Positions 1 to 8,258 of a stretch of DNA of 64,000 nt are shown piece after piece (within the stretch, counting starts at the first letter, position 1; every line of letters starts with the position of its first letter). Made by a program: the position numbers and the translations under genes. The stretch covers positions 5,084,001 to 5,148,000 of the forward strand of contig NC_013757.1 in assembly GCF_000025345.1 (NCBI RefSeq), read 5' to 3'. The DNA is from Geodermatophilus obscurus DSM 43160. GTDB taxonomy: Bacteria > Actinomycetota > Actinomycetes > Mycobacteriales > Geodermatophilaceae. The notes beneath the pieces are model-generated. The model was not told where the DNA came from. It ran no database searches and saw only the letters and a list, made by a program, of their open reading frames with translations.

Positions 1-23
1 GACGGCCGGCTGCGGCGAGGAGC

Positions 24-2468
24 TCAGTCGTCGTCCGGCGGGCCGGAGTCCGACCGGCCCTGACCGTCGCCCCAGTCCTGGCCCTCGTCCTGGCCATCGC
101 CCTCGCCCGGGTCCTGTCCCTGGGCGGGCGCCTCCTGCGCCTGCTCGCGTTCGGGCTCGGGCGCCGGGGAGTCGGCCGGCGGCTCCGGGGCCTCCGGCTG
201 CCGCTGGCGCTCCCACGACGGCTCGGGGTCCGGTTGCGGCCGTGGCTGGACGTAGTCCTCGCCGTTGCTGACCAGGATGGAGACGACCTGGCCCGGCACC
301 GCCCGGCCGCCGCGCGGCGGGCTGGTGCCCAGGAAGGTGCCGGAGCGCCGGGCGCTGTCGGTCTCGACGGTCCGGTGCTCGAAGCCGGCCTCCTCGAGCG
401 CCGCCCGGCAGGCCCGCACCGAGGTGCAGCCCGGCACCGGGCGGGTGTTGCCGTTCATCACGACCTCGTCGGCCGGCAGAAACTCCCCGCTGCCCCGCGC
501 CTGCAGGATCGGTGCCATCGCGTCGCGCCAGACGGTGGCCGCCTTGCCGCCGCCGAACCCGCCGACGTTCTGCTTGCGCTTGGGGTTGAGCACCATGACG
601 CTCGCGGCGATCTCCGGGGTGTACCCGACGAAGGCGATCGAGTCGTTGTCCTGCGACGTCCCGGTCTTGCCGGCGATCTGGTGGCCCGGCACGTACGCGC
701 GGGTGCCGGTCGCGCCGGAGTTCCCCGGCTCGACGTCCTTGCGCAGCATCTGGTTGAGCGTGTTGGCCACGCCGGGCTTGATCGCCTCGGGGGTGCAGCG
801 GTCGGCGATCGCCAACGGCTCGCCGTCCGGCCCGAGCGCGGGGTCGCCGTGCTGGTCGAGCACCGCGGTCACCGGGACGACGTCGCACTGGGTGCCACCG
901 GCCGCCAGCGTCGAGTAGGCGCTGGCCAGGGCGAGCGGGCTGGTGGCCTCGGAGCCGAAGGTGAACGACCCCCGGTTCTCGTCGATGATCTGCTGCGGCA
1001 GCGCCGGGTCGCTGAACTGGAACAGCCCCATCCGCTCGGCCATCCGCACCGGCTCCTCGACGCTGCCGAGGGCGTCCTCGAGGGCCAGGAAGTAGGTGTT
1101 CGACGACTGGTAGAGCGCGGTGGTGAGGTCCAGCGTCGAGCGGAACGTGCCGGCGTTCTCGACGTCGTAGGGCCGGCTGCCGTCCCGGTAGACGCGGGAC
1201 ACGTAGGGGTCCGACGTCGTCAGCGTGTAGTAGCCGGAGTAGCCCCGGTCCAGGGCGGCCGCGGCGGTGAAGACCTTGTAGGTCGAGCCGGAGCCCTTGC
1301 TGGCGGCGAGGTTGAGGTTGAACGACTCCTGCGCGCGGTCGTTCCTGTCGTAGCCGAAGACCCGGTTGACGCTCATCGCCAGCAGGTGGCCGGTGCCCGG
1401 CTCGACGGCGGTGAACATGCCGGCCAGCGAGTTGCCCATGGCCAGCGTCTCCAGGACGGCGGCGTCCCCGGCGCGCTGCAGGTCGGCGTCCAGCGTGGTC
1501 TCTATGACGTAGCCGCCGTTGTCCAGCTCCTGCTGGGTCAGCCCCAGCTCCTGGATGAGGTAGCGCTGCACGAAGTCGCAGACGAAGGCTCCGACCGATG
1601 CCTGGGCGCAGCCGCGGGGCGGGGCCGGCGCGGGGGCGAGGCCCAGCGGTGCGGCCTGCGCCGCGGCGGCCTCCGCCTGACCGACCAGGCCCTGCTCGGC
1701 CATCCGGGAGAGGACCTCGTTGCGCCGCGTGGTGGCCGCCTCGGGGTCGGTGAACGGATCGTCCTCGGTCGGGCTCTGCGCCAGGCCGGCCAGCAGGGCG
1801 GCCTGCGGCAGGGTGAGGGCGGCGGCGTCGACGCCGAAGAAGGCCCGCGCGGCCGGCTGCACGCCGTAGGCGTTCTGCCCGAAGTAGACGATGTTGAGGT
1901 ACCGGGTGAGCAGCTCGTCCTTGGAGTAGGTGTCCTCGAGGGCCAGCGCCAGCCGGGCCTCCCGCAGCTTGCGGCCGAGCGTCTGCTCGGTGGCCGCGCT
2001 GCGCTCCTCGGGGGTGTCCGCGGTCTGCAGCAGGGTCTGCTTGACCAGCTGCTGGGTGAGCGTGGACCCGCCTTCCTGGACGCCCCCCGCGGCGATGTTG
2101 GTCACCAGCGCCCGGGCCGTGCCCTGCACGTCGAGGCCGTGGTGGTCGTAGAAGCGGGCGTCCTCGATGGCGATCATCGCCTGCTTCATGACCTCGGCGA
2201 TGCGGTCGCCGGTCACGGGGGCGCGGTTCTCCTCGTAGAAGGAGGTGATCACCTCGCCGTTGGCCGCCTTGAGCACCGTGTTCGCGGGCGGTGCGTCGAC
2301 GGTGAGCTCGGTGGGCAGGTCACCGAGCAGGCTGGTCGACTGCTGGGCGGCCACCGCCGGCCCGCCGACCCAGGGGAAGAGGAGGCCCGCGACGAGGGCT
2401 CCGGCCACCACGACCGTGGCAGCGAGCTTGAGCACCGTCCTGACCCGTGCGTCCGAGCGCAGGTCCAT
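24..2468 (-). CDS. Bifunctional class A penicillin-binding protein (transglycosylase/transpeptidase) with PASTA-like module
   Basis: Polymerises lipid II into glycan and cross-links stem peptides outside the cytoplasmic membrane. Numbered from the ATG at 2468: a short cytoplasmic N-terminus, one membrane segment (about 11-34), a GT51 transglycosylase with EDARFYDHHG (about 102) and GGSTLTQQ, then a transpeptidase with STYK (about 395, acylated serine), SSN (about 456) and KTGTS (about 602). One PASTA-like module follows, then a tail of roughly 70 residues rich in Pro, Glu, Gln and Asp. The ATG at 2468 is preferred because GGAAGGGGG lies just upstream; an in-frame ATG at 2519 has no such site and would bury the membrane anchor. 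The length of 814 residues is normal for actinobacterial PonA-type proteins. Confidence 0.95.
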   Translation of the reverse strand: MDLRSDARVRTVLKLAATVVVAGALVAGLLFPWVGGPAVAAQQSTSLLGDLPTELTVDAPPANTVLKAANGEVITSFYEENRAPVTGDRIAEVMKQAMIAIEDARFYDHHGLDVQGTARALVTNIAAGGVQEGGSTLTQQLVKQTLLQTADTPEERSAATEQTLGRKLREARLALALEDTYSKDELLTRYLNIVYFGQNAYGVQPAARAFFGVDAAALTLPQAALLAGLAQSPTEDDPFTDPEAATTRRNEVLSRMAEQGLVGQAEAAAAQAAPLGLAPAPAPPRGCAQASVGAFVCDFVQRYLIQELGLTQQELDNGGYVIETTLDADLQRAGDAAVLETLAMGNSLAGMFTAVEPGTGHLLAMSVNRVFGYDRNDRAQESFNLNLAASKGSGSTYKVFTAAAALDRGYSGYYTLTTSDPYVSRVYRDGSRPYDVENAGTFRSTLDLTTALYQSSNTYFLALEDALGSVEEPVRMAERMGLFQFSDPALPQQIIDENRGSFTFGSEATSPLALASAYSTLAAGGTQCDVVPVTAVLDQHGDPALGPDGEPLAIADRCTPEAIKPGVANTLNQMLRKDVEPGNSGATGTRAYVPGHQIAGKTGTSQDNDSIAFVGYTPEIAASVMVLNPKRKQNVGGFGGGKAATVWRDAMAPILQARGSGEFLPADEVVMNGNTRPVPGCTSVRACRAALEEAGFEHRTVETDSARRSGTFLGTSPPRGGRAVPGQVVSILVSNGEDYVQPRPQPDPEPSWERQRQPEAPEPPADSPAPEPEREQAQEAPAQGQDPGEGDGQDEGQDWGDGQGRSDSGPPDDD

Positions 2469-2568
2469 GGGCCCCCTTCCGTGGAGTGTCACTGGAACAG
2501 GAATCGGCGTCGGCCACAACCACCCGCGCCGAGGGCATGATCACCCCGCTGCGCGTGCGACACAGGCG

Positions 2569-4581
2569 TCACGCCACGAGCAGCTCCGGCAGGTCGCCGG
2601 TGTGCAGCACCACCAGTGTGCTCACCGCCCGGGTGAGGACGACGTAGAGCCGGTGCAGCCCGCGCGGCTCGGCGGCGGCGATCGCGGCGGGGTCCACCAC
2701 GACGACCGCGTCGAACTCCAGCCCCTTGGCCAGCGTGGCCGGGACGACGGCCAGCAGCCCCGCGTCGCCGTCCTCCCCGAGGACCGACGCGGGCAGCCCG
2801 GCGGCGAGCAGCGCACCGGTCACCTCGGCCACGGCGGCGTCGGCGCAGACCACCCCGATCGAGCCCGGCGTGGCCGCGAGCTCGCGCACCACGTCGGGCA
2901 GCGGGCCGTCCGGCCGGACGCGCAGCGACCCGGTCCCGCGGCGCACCGCCGTGGCGACCGGCAGCCCGGGCGCGATCGCCGGCAGCAGCCGGTTGGCGTA
3001 CTCGAGCACCTCGCCGGGCACCCGGTAGCCGCGGGTGAGCGGCCGCACGGCGGTCCCCGGCCGCCCCAGCCCCACGAGCGTGCGGCTCCAGTCGGCTGCC
3101 GACCACGGGCTGGTGGCCTGGGCGAGGTCGCCCAGCACGGTGAGCGACCCGGCGGCCAGGCGGCGTGCGATCGCGCGGCACTGCATGGGCGAGAGGTCCT
3201 GTGCCTCGTCGACGACCACGTGCCCGTAGCCGGCGGTGCGCTCCAGCAGCCCGGCGACCTCGTCGACCAGAACCGCGTCGGCCTCGGTCCAGGGAGCGCC
3301 GCGCAGCGGGCCGGCCGGGCGGAGGAGCAGCCCCTGCTCGCCGCCGTCGAGCACGCCGCGGGCCGCCCGCGCCAGGACGGCGGGGTTGGTCAGCAGGGCG
3401 TGCACCAGCTCCGCGGCGTCCCGGGCCGGCCAGACCGCGTCGCAGAACGCGCGCACCTCCGGGCTGCGGGCCGCGCGGCGGGTCTCGGCGTCGGTGGGGC
3501 TGCCGCCGGCGGCCTCGGCCTGCCGTCGGGCGTCCTCGGCCAGCAGCATCGCCAGCCGCTCCCGGCCGGCGGCGTGGTGCAGCACCTGCTGGTCGTCGCC
3601 GGCCCGGCCGCGGCGGCGCAGGTCGTCGACGTACCGCTTCAGCCGCTCCACCGGCACGCGGCGACGGCGCCCGGTCATCGGCACCTGCACGTCGTCCGCC
3701 GGCTTGGCGATCGAGCCCCACAGGGCGCGGTGCAGCACCTCGGCCATGCGGGCGTCGCCCTTGAGGACGGCGACCCCGGGGGCGTCCGTGCCGCGCACCG
3801 GCACCCGGGCGGTCAGCTCGGCCACGGTGGTCTGGTCGACGTCGACCTCGCCGAGGGTGGGCAGCACCTGCTCGATGTAGCGCAGGAACGCGCGGTTGGG
3901 CCCCACGACGAGGACGCCGGTGCGGGCCAGCTGACCGCCGTGGGTGTAGAGCAGGTAGGCCGCGCGGTGCAGGCCGACGGCGGTCTTGCCGGTGCCCGGA
4001 GCGCCCTGCACGCAGATCGACTCGGCCAGCGGCGCCCGCACGATGGCGTCCTGCTCGGGCTGGATGGTGGCCACGATGTCGCGCATCGGACCGGAGCGCG
4101 GGCGCTCGATCTCCTGCTCGAGCAGCCGGCTGGAGACGTCGTCCCCCACCCCCAGCAGCTCGTCCTCGTAGCTGGTGAGCTCCCCGCCGGCGAAGCCGAA
4201 ACGGCGGCGGCGCACCAGGCCCTGCGGATCGGCGGCGCTGGCCCGGTAGAACGGCCGGCTCATCGGCGCCCGCCAGTCGATGACGACCGGGGTGCCGTCG
4301 GTGTCGCGCACGTGCCGGCGACCGATGTGGAAGGTCTCGGTGCCGGTGTCGGTGCGGCCGAAGAACGGCGGGACGCCCGGGTCGGCGGCCAGCGCCCGCA
4401 GCCGATCGGCACGGGCGGCGCCGAGCCGCTCTGCGGCCCAGGCGTCGACGCCGGCGTCGACGACGGCGTAGGTGGCCGCGCGCATGGCGGTCAGGCAGTC
4501 GGCCGCGTGCGCCAGGTGGGCGCGCTCGGCGGTGAGCACGGGATCGGAGGCGGTGGTCGTCTCGCGCATCGCGGAGGACAC
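2569..4581 (-). CDS. HelD/HelR-like UvrD-family ATPase
   Basis: Superfamily 1 helicase-like ATPase of the HelD group, which pulls stalled RNA polymerase off DNA; some actinobacterial members (HelR) give rifampicin tolerance. Visible motifs are Walker A GAPGTGKT (193-200), Walker B DEAQDLSPMQ (about 458), the GDLAQATSPW motif III region, RGYRVPGEVLEYAN motif IV, and the C-terminal motif VI stretch LYVVLTRAVSTLVV. The N-terminal segment before Walker A (GRRHVRDTDGTPVVIDWRAP) is the HelD-type N-terminal arm rather than that of a UvrD helicase. At 670 residues it is somewhat short for the family but has all ATPase motifs. It is divergent from the alcohol dehydrogenase remnant. Rifampicin resistance as a role is inference from the family. 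Confidence 0.88.
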   Translation of the reverse strand: MSSAMRETTTASDPVLTAERAHLAHAADCLTAMRAATYAVVDAGVDAWAAERLGAARADRLRALAADPGVPPFFGRTDTGTETFHIGRRHVRDTDGTPVVIDWRAPMSRPFYRASAADPQGLVRRRRFGFAGGELTSYEDELLGVGDDVSSRLLEQEIERPRSGPMRDIVATIQPEQDAIVRAPLAESICVQGAPGTGKTAVGLHRAAYLLYTHGGQLARTGVLVVGPNRAFLRYIEQVLPTLGEVDVDQTTVAELTARVPVRGTDAPGVAVLKGDARMAEVLHRALWGSIAKPADDVQVPMTGRRRRVPVERLKRYVDDLRRRGRAGDDQQVLHHAAGRERLAMLLAEDARRQAEAAGGSPTDAETRRAARSPEVRAFCDAVWPARDAAELVHALLTNPAVLARAARGVLDGGEQGLLLRPAGPLRGAPWTEADAVLVDEVAGLLERTAGYGHVVVDEAQDLSPMQCRAIARRLAAGSLTVLGDLAQATSPWSAADWSRTLVGLGRPGTAVRPLTRGYRVPGEVLEYANRLLPAIAPGLPVATAVRRGTGSLRVRPDGPLPDVVRELAATPGSIGVVCADAAVAEVTGALLAAGLPASVLGEDGDAGLLAVVPATLAKGLEFDAVVVVDPAAIAAAEPRGLHRLYVVLTRAVSTLVVLHTGDLPELLVA

Positions 4582-4626
4582 GGTCGGAGGACGTTACTCG
4601 CGGCGGGGGGCGGGGAGGAAGGGGTC

Positions 4627-5634
4627 GTGCCCGAGGCGATGCTCTCCGGACGGTTGGACGTGCGCACCCGCGACCTCGCGGTCGAGGAGGTGCCCAAGCC
4701 CTCCCCGGGCCCCGGCGAGGTGCTGGTCCGGGTGGCCGCCGCCGGCATCTGCCTGTCCGACGTCCACCTGATCGAAGGGCAGCTCAGCCCGCTGTTCCTC
4801 GCCGGCGACGCGGTGACCCTCGGCCACGAGGTGGCCGGCACCGTCGCCGAGCTGGGGGACGGGATGACCGGTGCGACCGTGGGGCAGCGGGTGCTGCTGC
4901 AGGCCGGCGAGGAGAAGGACGGCTGGATGCACACCCGGGGTGTCGACTACGACGGGGGCTGGGCCGAGTACGCGCTGGCCACGGTCGGCACGCTCGTGCC
5001 GGTGCCGGACGGGATGCCGCTGGAGCAGGCCTGCATCGTGCCGGACGGGGTCTCCACGCCGTGGGCCTCGATCGTGCGGACCGCGGGCGTCCGGGCCGGT
5101 CAGCCGGTCGGCGTCTGGGGCATCGGCGGCCTCGGCGCGCACGCCGTGCAGCTGCTGCGGCTGGCCGGGGCGGCGCCGATCGTCGCCGTCGACCCGGTGC
5201 CGGCCGCGCGAGCGGGCGCTCGCCTTCGGCGCCGACCTCGCCCTCGACCCGGCGGACGACGTCGCCGCGCGGGTGCGGGAGCTGACCGGCGGTGCCGGGC
5301 TGGCGTACGCCTTCGACTTCGCCGGGGTGGTGCCGGTGCGCGAGCAGGCGGTGCGGACGCTGGAGCGCGACGGCGCCCTGGTCCTCGTCGGGCTCACCGA
5401 CCAGCCGCTGAGCATCCGCAACGGCACCCGGCTCAGCTACTTCGGCCAGCGGATCCTCGGCCACTACGGCTCCGAGCCCGCGCACGTGCAGGAGCTGGTG
5501 TCCCTGGTCCGGCACGGTCGGCGAACCTCTCCCGGTCGATCTCGGGCACCCTGCCGCTGAGCGAGCCCGCCCGCGGCGTGGAGGTGCTCGCGCACGAGGA
5601 GGGCGACCCGATCCGCCTCGTCCTCACGCCGTGA
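4627..5634 (+). pseudogene. Medium-chain alcohol dehydrogenase, interrupted by two frameshifts
   Basis: NAD(P)-dependent medium-chain alcohol dehydrogenase. The N-terminal part reads well from GTG 4627 (GGAGGAAGGGG upstream): AAAGICLSDVH, GHEVAG and the Rossmann GIGGLGAHAVQLL. Near 5208 homology jumps to the next frame (RERALAFGADLALDP, a 1-base gain or 2-base loss in a GC run), and near 5520 it jumps back (ANLSRSISGTLPLSEPARG, a missing G in ggtcgg/cgaac). Both joins restore a normal dehydrogenase, so the gene is either a young pseudogene or carries two sequencing errors. The four-cysteine structural zinc lobe is absent; the equivalent stretch reads QAGEEKDGWMHTRG. The gene converges on the acVLRF1-like gene. 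Confidence 0.85.
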
Positions 5635-5734
5635 CACCGTCCTCCTACCGGACGACACCGCGGCCAGGAGCCGTCCCCCGGCTGCGCTGAGCCCCACCCG
5701 GCCCTCCTCGGGGAGCCCTCCGGGCCCCCGCTCG

Positions 5735-6427
5735 TCAGGCCGATCGCTCGCCCGGCTCCACGATGTGGACCTCGACCGCGCGGAACTGCGACGGGGTCTC
5801 CAGCAGCACCGCCTTGGTGGGCTCACCGACCTCCAGCGCCGACCCGCGGCGCAACGCGGCCAGCCTCCGCAGCCGCGGGTCGCTGAGGACGTCGTCCACC
5901 AGGCCGCGGTCGCCACCGGTGAACAGCGCCTCGACCTCGCCGGCGTGCGGCAGCAGCACCCGGACGGCGGTCTCGACCGCGGCGCCCACCACCGCGTCGG
6001 TCTGGTGGGCCCGCCGCCGGGCGAAGCGCTGCTGCGACCAGCCGCCGGCCGCCGTCCGCCCCTGGACCTGGCGCGCGTCGACCTTGGAGACCACCAGGTC
6101 CCCGCCGTCGAACACCCCGACCGCCCACCGTCCGCGGCGGACCAGCAGGACGGCGGCTCGGTGCGGTACGCGGACGGCCGCGGTGAACGAGGAGAGCACC
6201 GGCGGGGTGGGTGGGGACGTCGCAGCCGGCCCCGGCCGCCAGTCGAAGGGCGCCCGCAGGGTGACCTCGGTGGTGTCCGCGCAGGTCACCCGGACGCCGC
6301 CGTCCACCGGTTCGACGGCGTCGAAGGTGCCGTGCCGGGCGGCGACGCCGTCCAGCCAGCGCCCGAGGCGCTCGGGCGGGACGCGCAGCTGCCGGCCGCC
6401 GCCGGCGGCGGGCCGGGACCGGGTCAG
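5735..6427 (-). CDS. acVLRF1-like (Vms1/ANKZF1-type) release factor, putative peptidyl-tRNA hydrolase
   Basis: Resembles the actinobacterial VLRF1 proteins, bacterial relatives of eukaryotic Vms1/ANKZF1, which hydrolyse peptidyl-tRNA on split or stalled 50S ribosomes. The sequence shows the catalytic-loop signature GGWSQQRFARRR (about 128-139), followed by the basic helix and a C-terminal eRF1-like domain (ALFTGGDRGLVDDVLSDPRL). No ATG or GTG lies at the expected N-terminus; the best start is CTG 6427, whose TG overlaps the TGA of the rhodanese gene upstream, giving 230 residues. The same-strand order MFS - rhodanese - VLRF1 with overlapping ends suggests one transcript. The family call is from the loop and length; the start is uncertain. 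Confidence 0.8.
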   Translation of the reverse strand: MTRSRPAAGGGRQLRVPPERLGRWLDGVAARHGTFDAVEPVDGGVRVTCADTTEVTLRAPFDWRPGPAATSPPTPPVLSSFTAAVRVPHRAAVLLVRRGRWAVGVFDGGDLVVSKVDARQVQGRTAAGGWSQQRFARRRAHQTDAVVGAAVETAVRVLLPHAGEVEALFTGGDRGLVDDVLSDPRLRRLAALRRGSALEVGEPTKAVLLETPSQFRAVEVHIVEPGERSA

Positions 6428-6828
6428 GCGCCGTCCCGGGTGGTGGGCAGCCCGGCCGCCGCCCAGGCCTGGTAGCCGCCGACGACGTCGGTGGCGCGGT
6501 GCAGGCCCAGGGCGCGCAGCGAGTCGGCGGCGAGGCTGGAGGCGTAGCCCTCGTTGCAGAGCACGATCACCTCGACGTCGTGCCCGGTGGCCTCGGGCAG
6601 CCGTGCGTCGCTGGCCGGGTCCAGGCGCCACTCGAGCACGTTGCGCTCGACGACCAGGGCGCCGGGGACCTCGCCGTCGGCCTCGCGCTGGGCGACCGGG
6701 CGGGTGTCGACGAGCAGGGCGCCGTCGGCCATCCGGGCCGCGGCCTCGGCCGGCTGGAGGCGGTGGAGGCGCCCACGCGTCTCCGCGAGCACCTCGTCGA
6801 TGGAGCGCGGAGCGGTCGGGGTGTCCAC
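6424..6828 (-). CDS. Rhodanese-like domain protein
   Basis: Single rhodanese domain of about 134 residues, likely cytoplasmic. Visible are the family beginning LQPAEAAARM, DTRP (substrate-side aspartate) and the active-site loop VLCNEGYASS with its catalytic cysteine, ending in GGYQAWAAAGLP. Such proteins move sulfane sulfur or act as phosphatase-like modules; the substrate cannot be read from sequence. GTG 6828 is chosen for the GAGG site upstream. A longer start, GTG 6852, overlaps the TGA of the MFS gene (GTGA) and would suggest direct translational coupling. The 3' end overlaps the acVLRF1-like gene. Confidence 0.88.
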   Translation of the reverse strand: MDTPTAPRSIDEVLAETRGRLHRLQPAEAAARMADGALLVDTRPVAQREADGEVPGALVVERNVLEWRLDPASDARLPEATGHDVEVIVLCNEGYASSLAADSLRALGLHRATDVVGGYQAWAAAGLPTTRDGA

Positions 6829-6848
6829 GGGGTCCGTCCTCGACCCGG

Positions 6849-8063
6849 TCACCGTGCCATCGCCGGCTCGGCGGCGTGTTCGGCCGGCACGTGCAGCAGC
6901 CGCTGGGTGACCGCGACGACCACCGTGGCGACGGCGGCGGCGACGGTGGCCACCCAGAACGCGGAGCTGGCCCCGGTCACGTCGACCAGCTTGCCGGCGG
7001 CCGAGGAGCCGAGGGCGACCCCGAGGCCCAGGGCGGTGCCGATCCAGGTGAACGCCTCCGTGGTCGCCGAGCGCGGGACCAGGACTTCGGCGAGGGTGAA
7101 CGAGCTGATCAGCGACGGGGAGACGGCGAGCCCCGCGAGCACCACGAACGGGATCATGAGCCAGACGCCGCGCACCAGCGCCAGCGGCAGGCTCAGCACG
7201 GTGAGCACGGCGAGGACGACGACCAGCCGGTGGCGCAGCGGGTACCGCCAGTGCACGCTCCCCCACCCGATGCCGCTGGCCATGGACCCGAGCGCCAGCG
7301 CCGCGATGAGCACGCCGGACAGCGGCATGGCACCCGCCTGGTCGGCGAAGGCGACCAGCGCGATCTCCAGGCTGCCGAGGATCGCGCCCACGGCGGCCCC
7401 GACGACGAACAGCACCCGGAGTCCGGGCGTGCGGATGGCCGACGGGCCGCTGCGGGCGGCGTGCCCGTGCGGCGGCGGCTCGGTGCGGCCCTGGGCGGCG
7501 AACAGCAGGCTGCCGACGACGGCGAGGACGAAGGCGGTGACCACACCGGAGGTGGCGTGCCCGGTCGTGGACAGGAAGGTGACCAGCACCGGGCCGACGA
7601 TGAAGACGAACTCGTCGACCACCGACTCCATCGCCAGCGCCGCCGGCAGCCGGTGCGTGCCGCGGAGCAGGTGGGTCCAGCGGACCCGGATCATCGAGGC
7701 CACCGGCGGGATGCAGGCGCCGGCCAGTCCCGCCGAGGCGAACAGGATCCAGCGCGGCCAGTCCTCCTTGACCGCCGGCAGGAACACGCACCCCGCGGCC
7801 ACGAACACGACCAGCACCGGCAGCAGCGTGCGGCGCTGGCCGTGGGTGTCCGCCCACCGCCCCAGCAGCGGACCGGAGATCGCCGTGGTGACGGCCCCGG
7901 TCGCGGCGACCGCCCCGCCCAGCCCGTAGCTGCCCGTCTCGGAGGCGATGAGCAGGACCGAGCCGAGCCCGACCATCGACAGCGGCAACCGCCCCACGAA
8001 GGCGGCCAGCACCATCGGCAGTGCGTGGGGCGTGCGGAGCACGTGCAGGTACGGGTTGGGCAC
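6849..8063 (-). CDS. MFS transporter
   Basis: Major facilitator superfamily membrane protein of about 404 residues with twelve predicted hydrophobic segments, no signal peptide, and the short charged loop GRWADTHGQRR (loop 2-3, motif A-like). The substrate is unknown; small single-component MFS proteins of this type usually export drugs or metabolites. GTG 8063 is preferred because it starts just before the conserved PYLHVLRTPH segment and has an AGG upstream; GTG 8114 would add 17 unlikely residues. The gene is followed without a gap by the rhodanese and acVLRF1-like genes. Confidence 0.85.
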   Translation of the reverse strand: MPNPYLHVLRTPHALPMVLAAFVGRLPLSMVGLGSVLLIASETGSYGLGGAVAATGAVTTAISGPLLGRWADTHGQRRTLLPVLVVFVAAGCVFLPAVKEDWPRWILFASAGLAGACIPPVASMIRVRWTHLLRGTHRLPAALAMESVVDEFVFIVGPVLVTFLSTTGHATSGVVTAFVLAVVGSLLFAAQGRTEPPPHGHAARSGPSAIRTPGLRVLFVVGAAVGAILGSLEIALVAFADQAGAMPLSGVLIAALALGSMASGIGWGSVHWRYPLRHRLVVVLAVLTVLSLPLALVRGVWLMIPFVVLAGLAVSPSLISSFTLAEVLVPRSATTEAFTWIGTALGLGVALGSSAAGKLVDVTGASSAFWVATVAAAVATVVVAVTQRLLHVPAEHAAEPAMAR

Positions 8064-8258
8064 GGGATGGCGACCTGTCGTCTCAGGTGAGGGGGCTCCG
8101 GTCCGACGACCCACGCTAACCGACCCCCCCAGTGGCGGCCCGGCGGCGCAGGGCCGGTCGCGCGCCCCGCCCCGGAACGGCGCAGGGCCCCGCGCCGGTC
8201 GCCGTTGACCGGTGCGGGGCCCTGCGGGGCCGGCTCGGAGGAGCCGGCGCGGCCGGCT

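Noticed and set aside
2245-4626. Very long open frame on the plus strand leading into the alcohol dehydrogenase
   Set aside because: It runs opposite to the HelD-like gene and reads as Arg/Gly/Pro-rich shadow sequence; only the part after 4627 matches a protein family.
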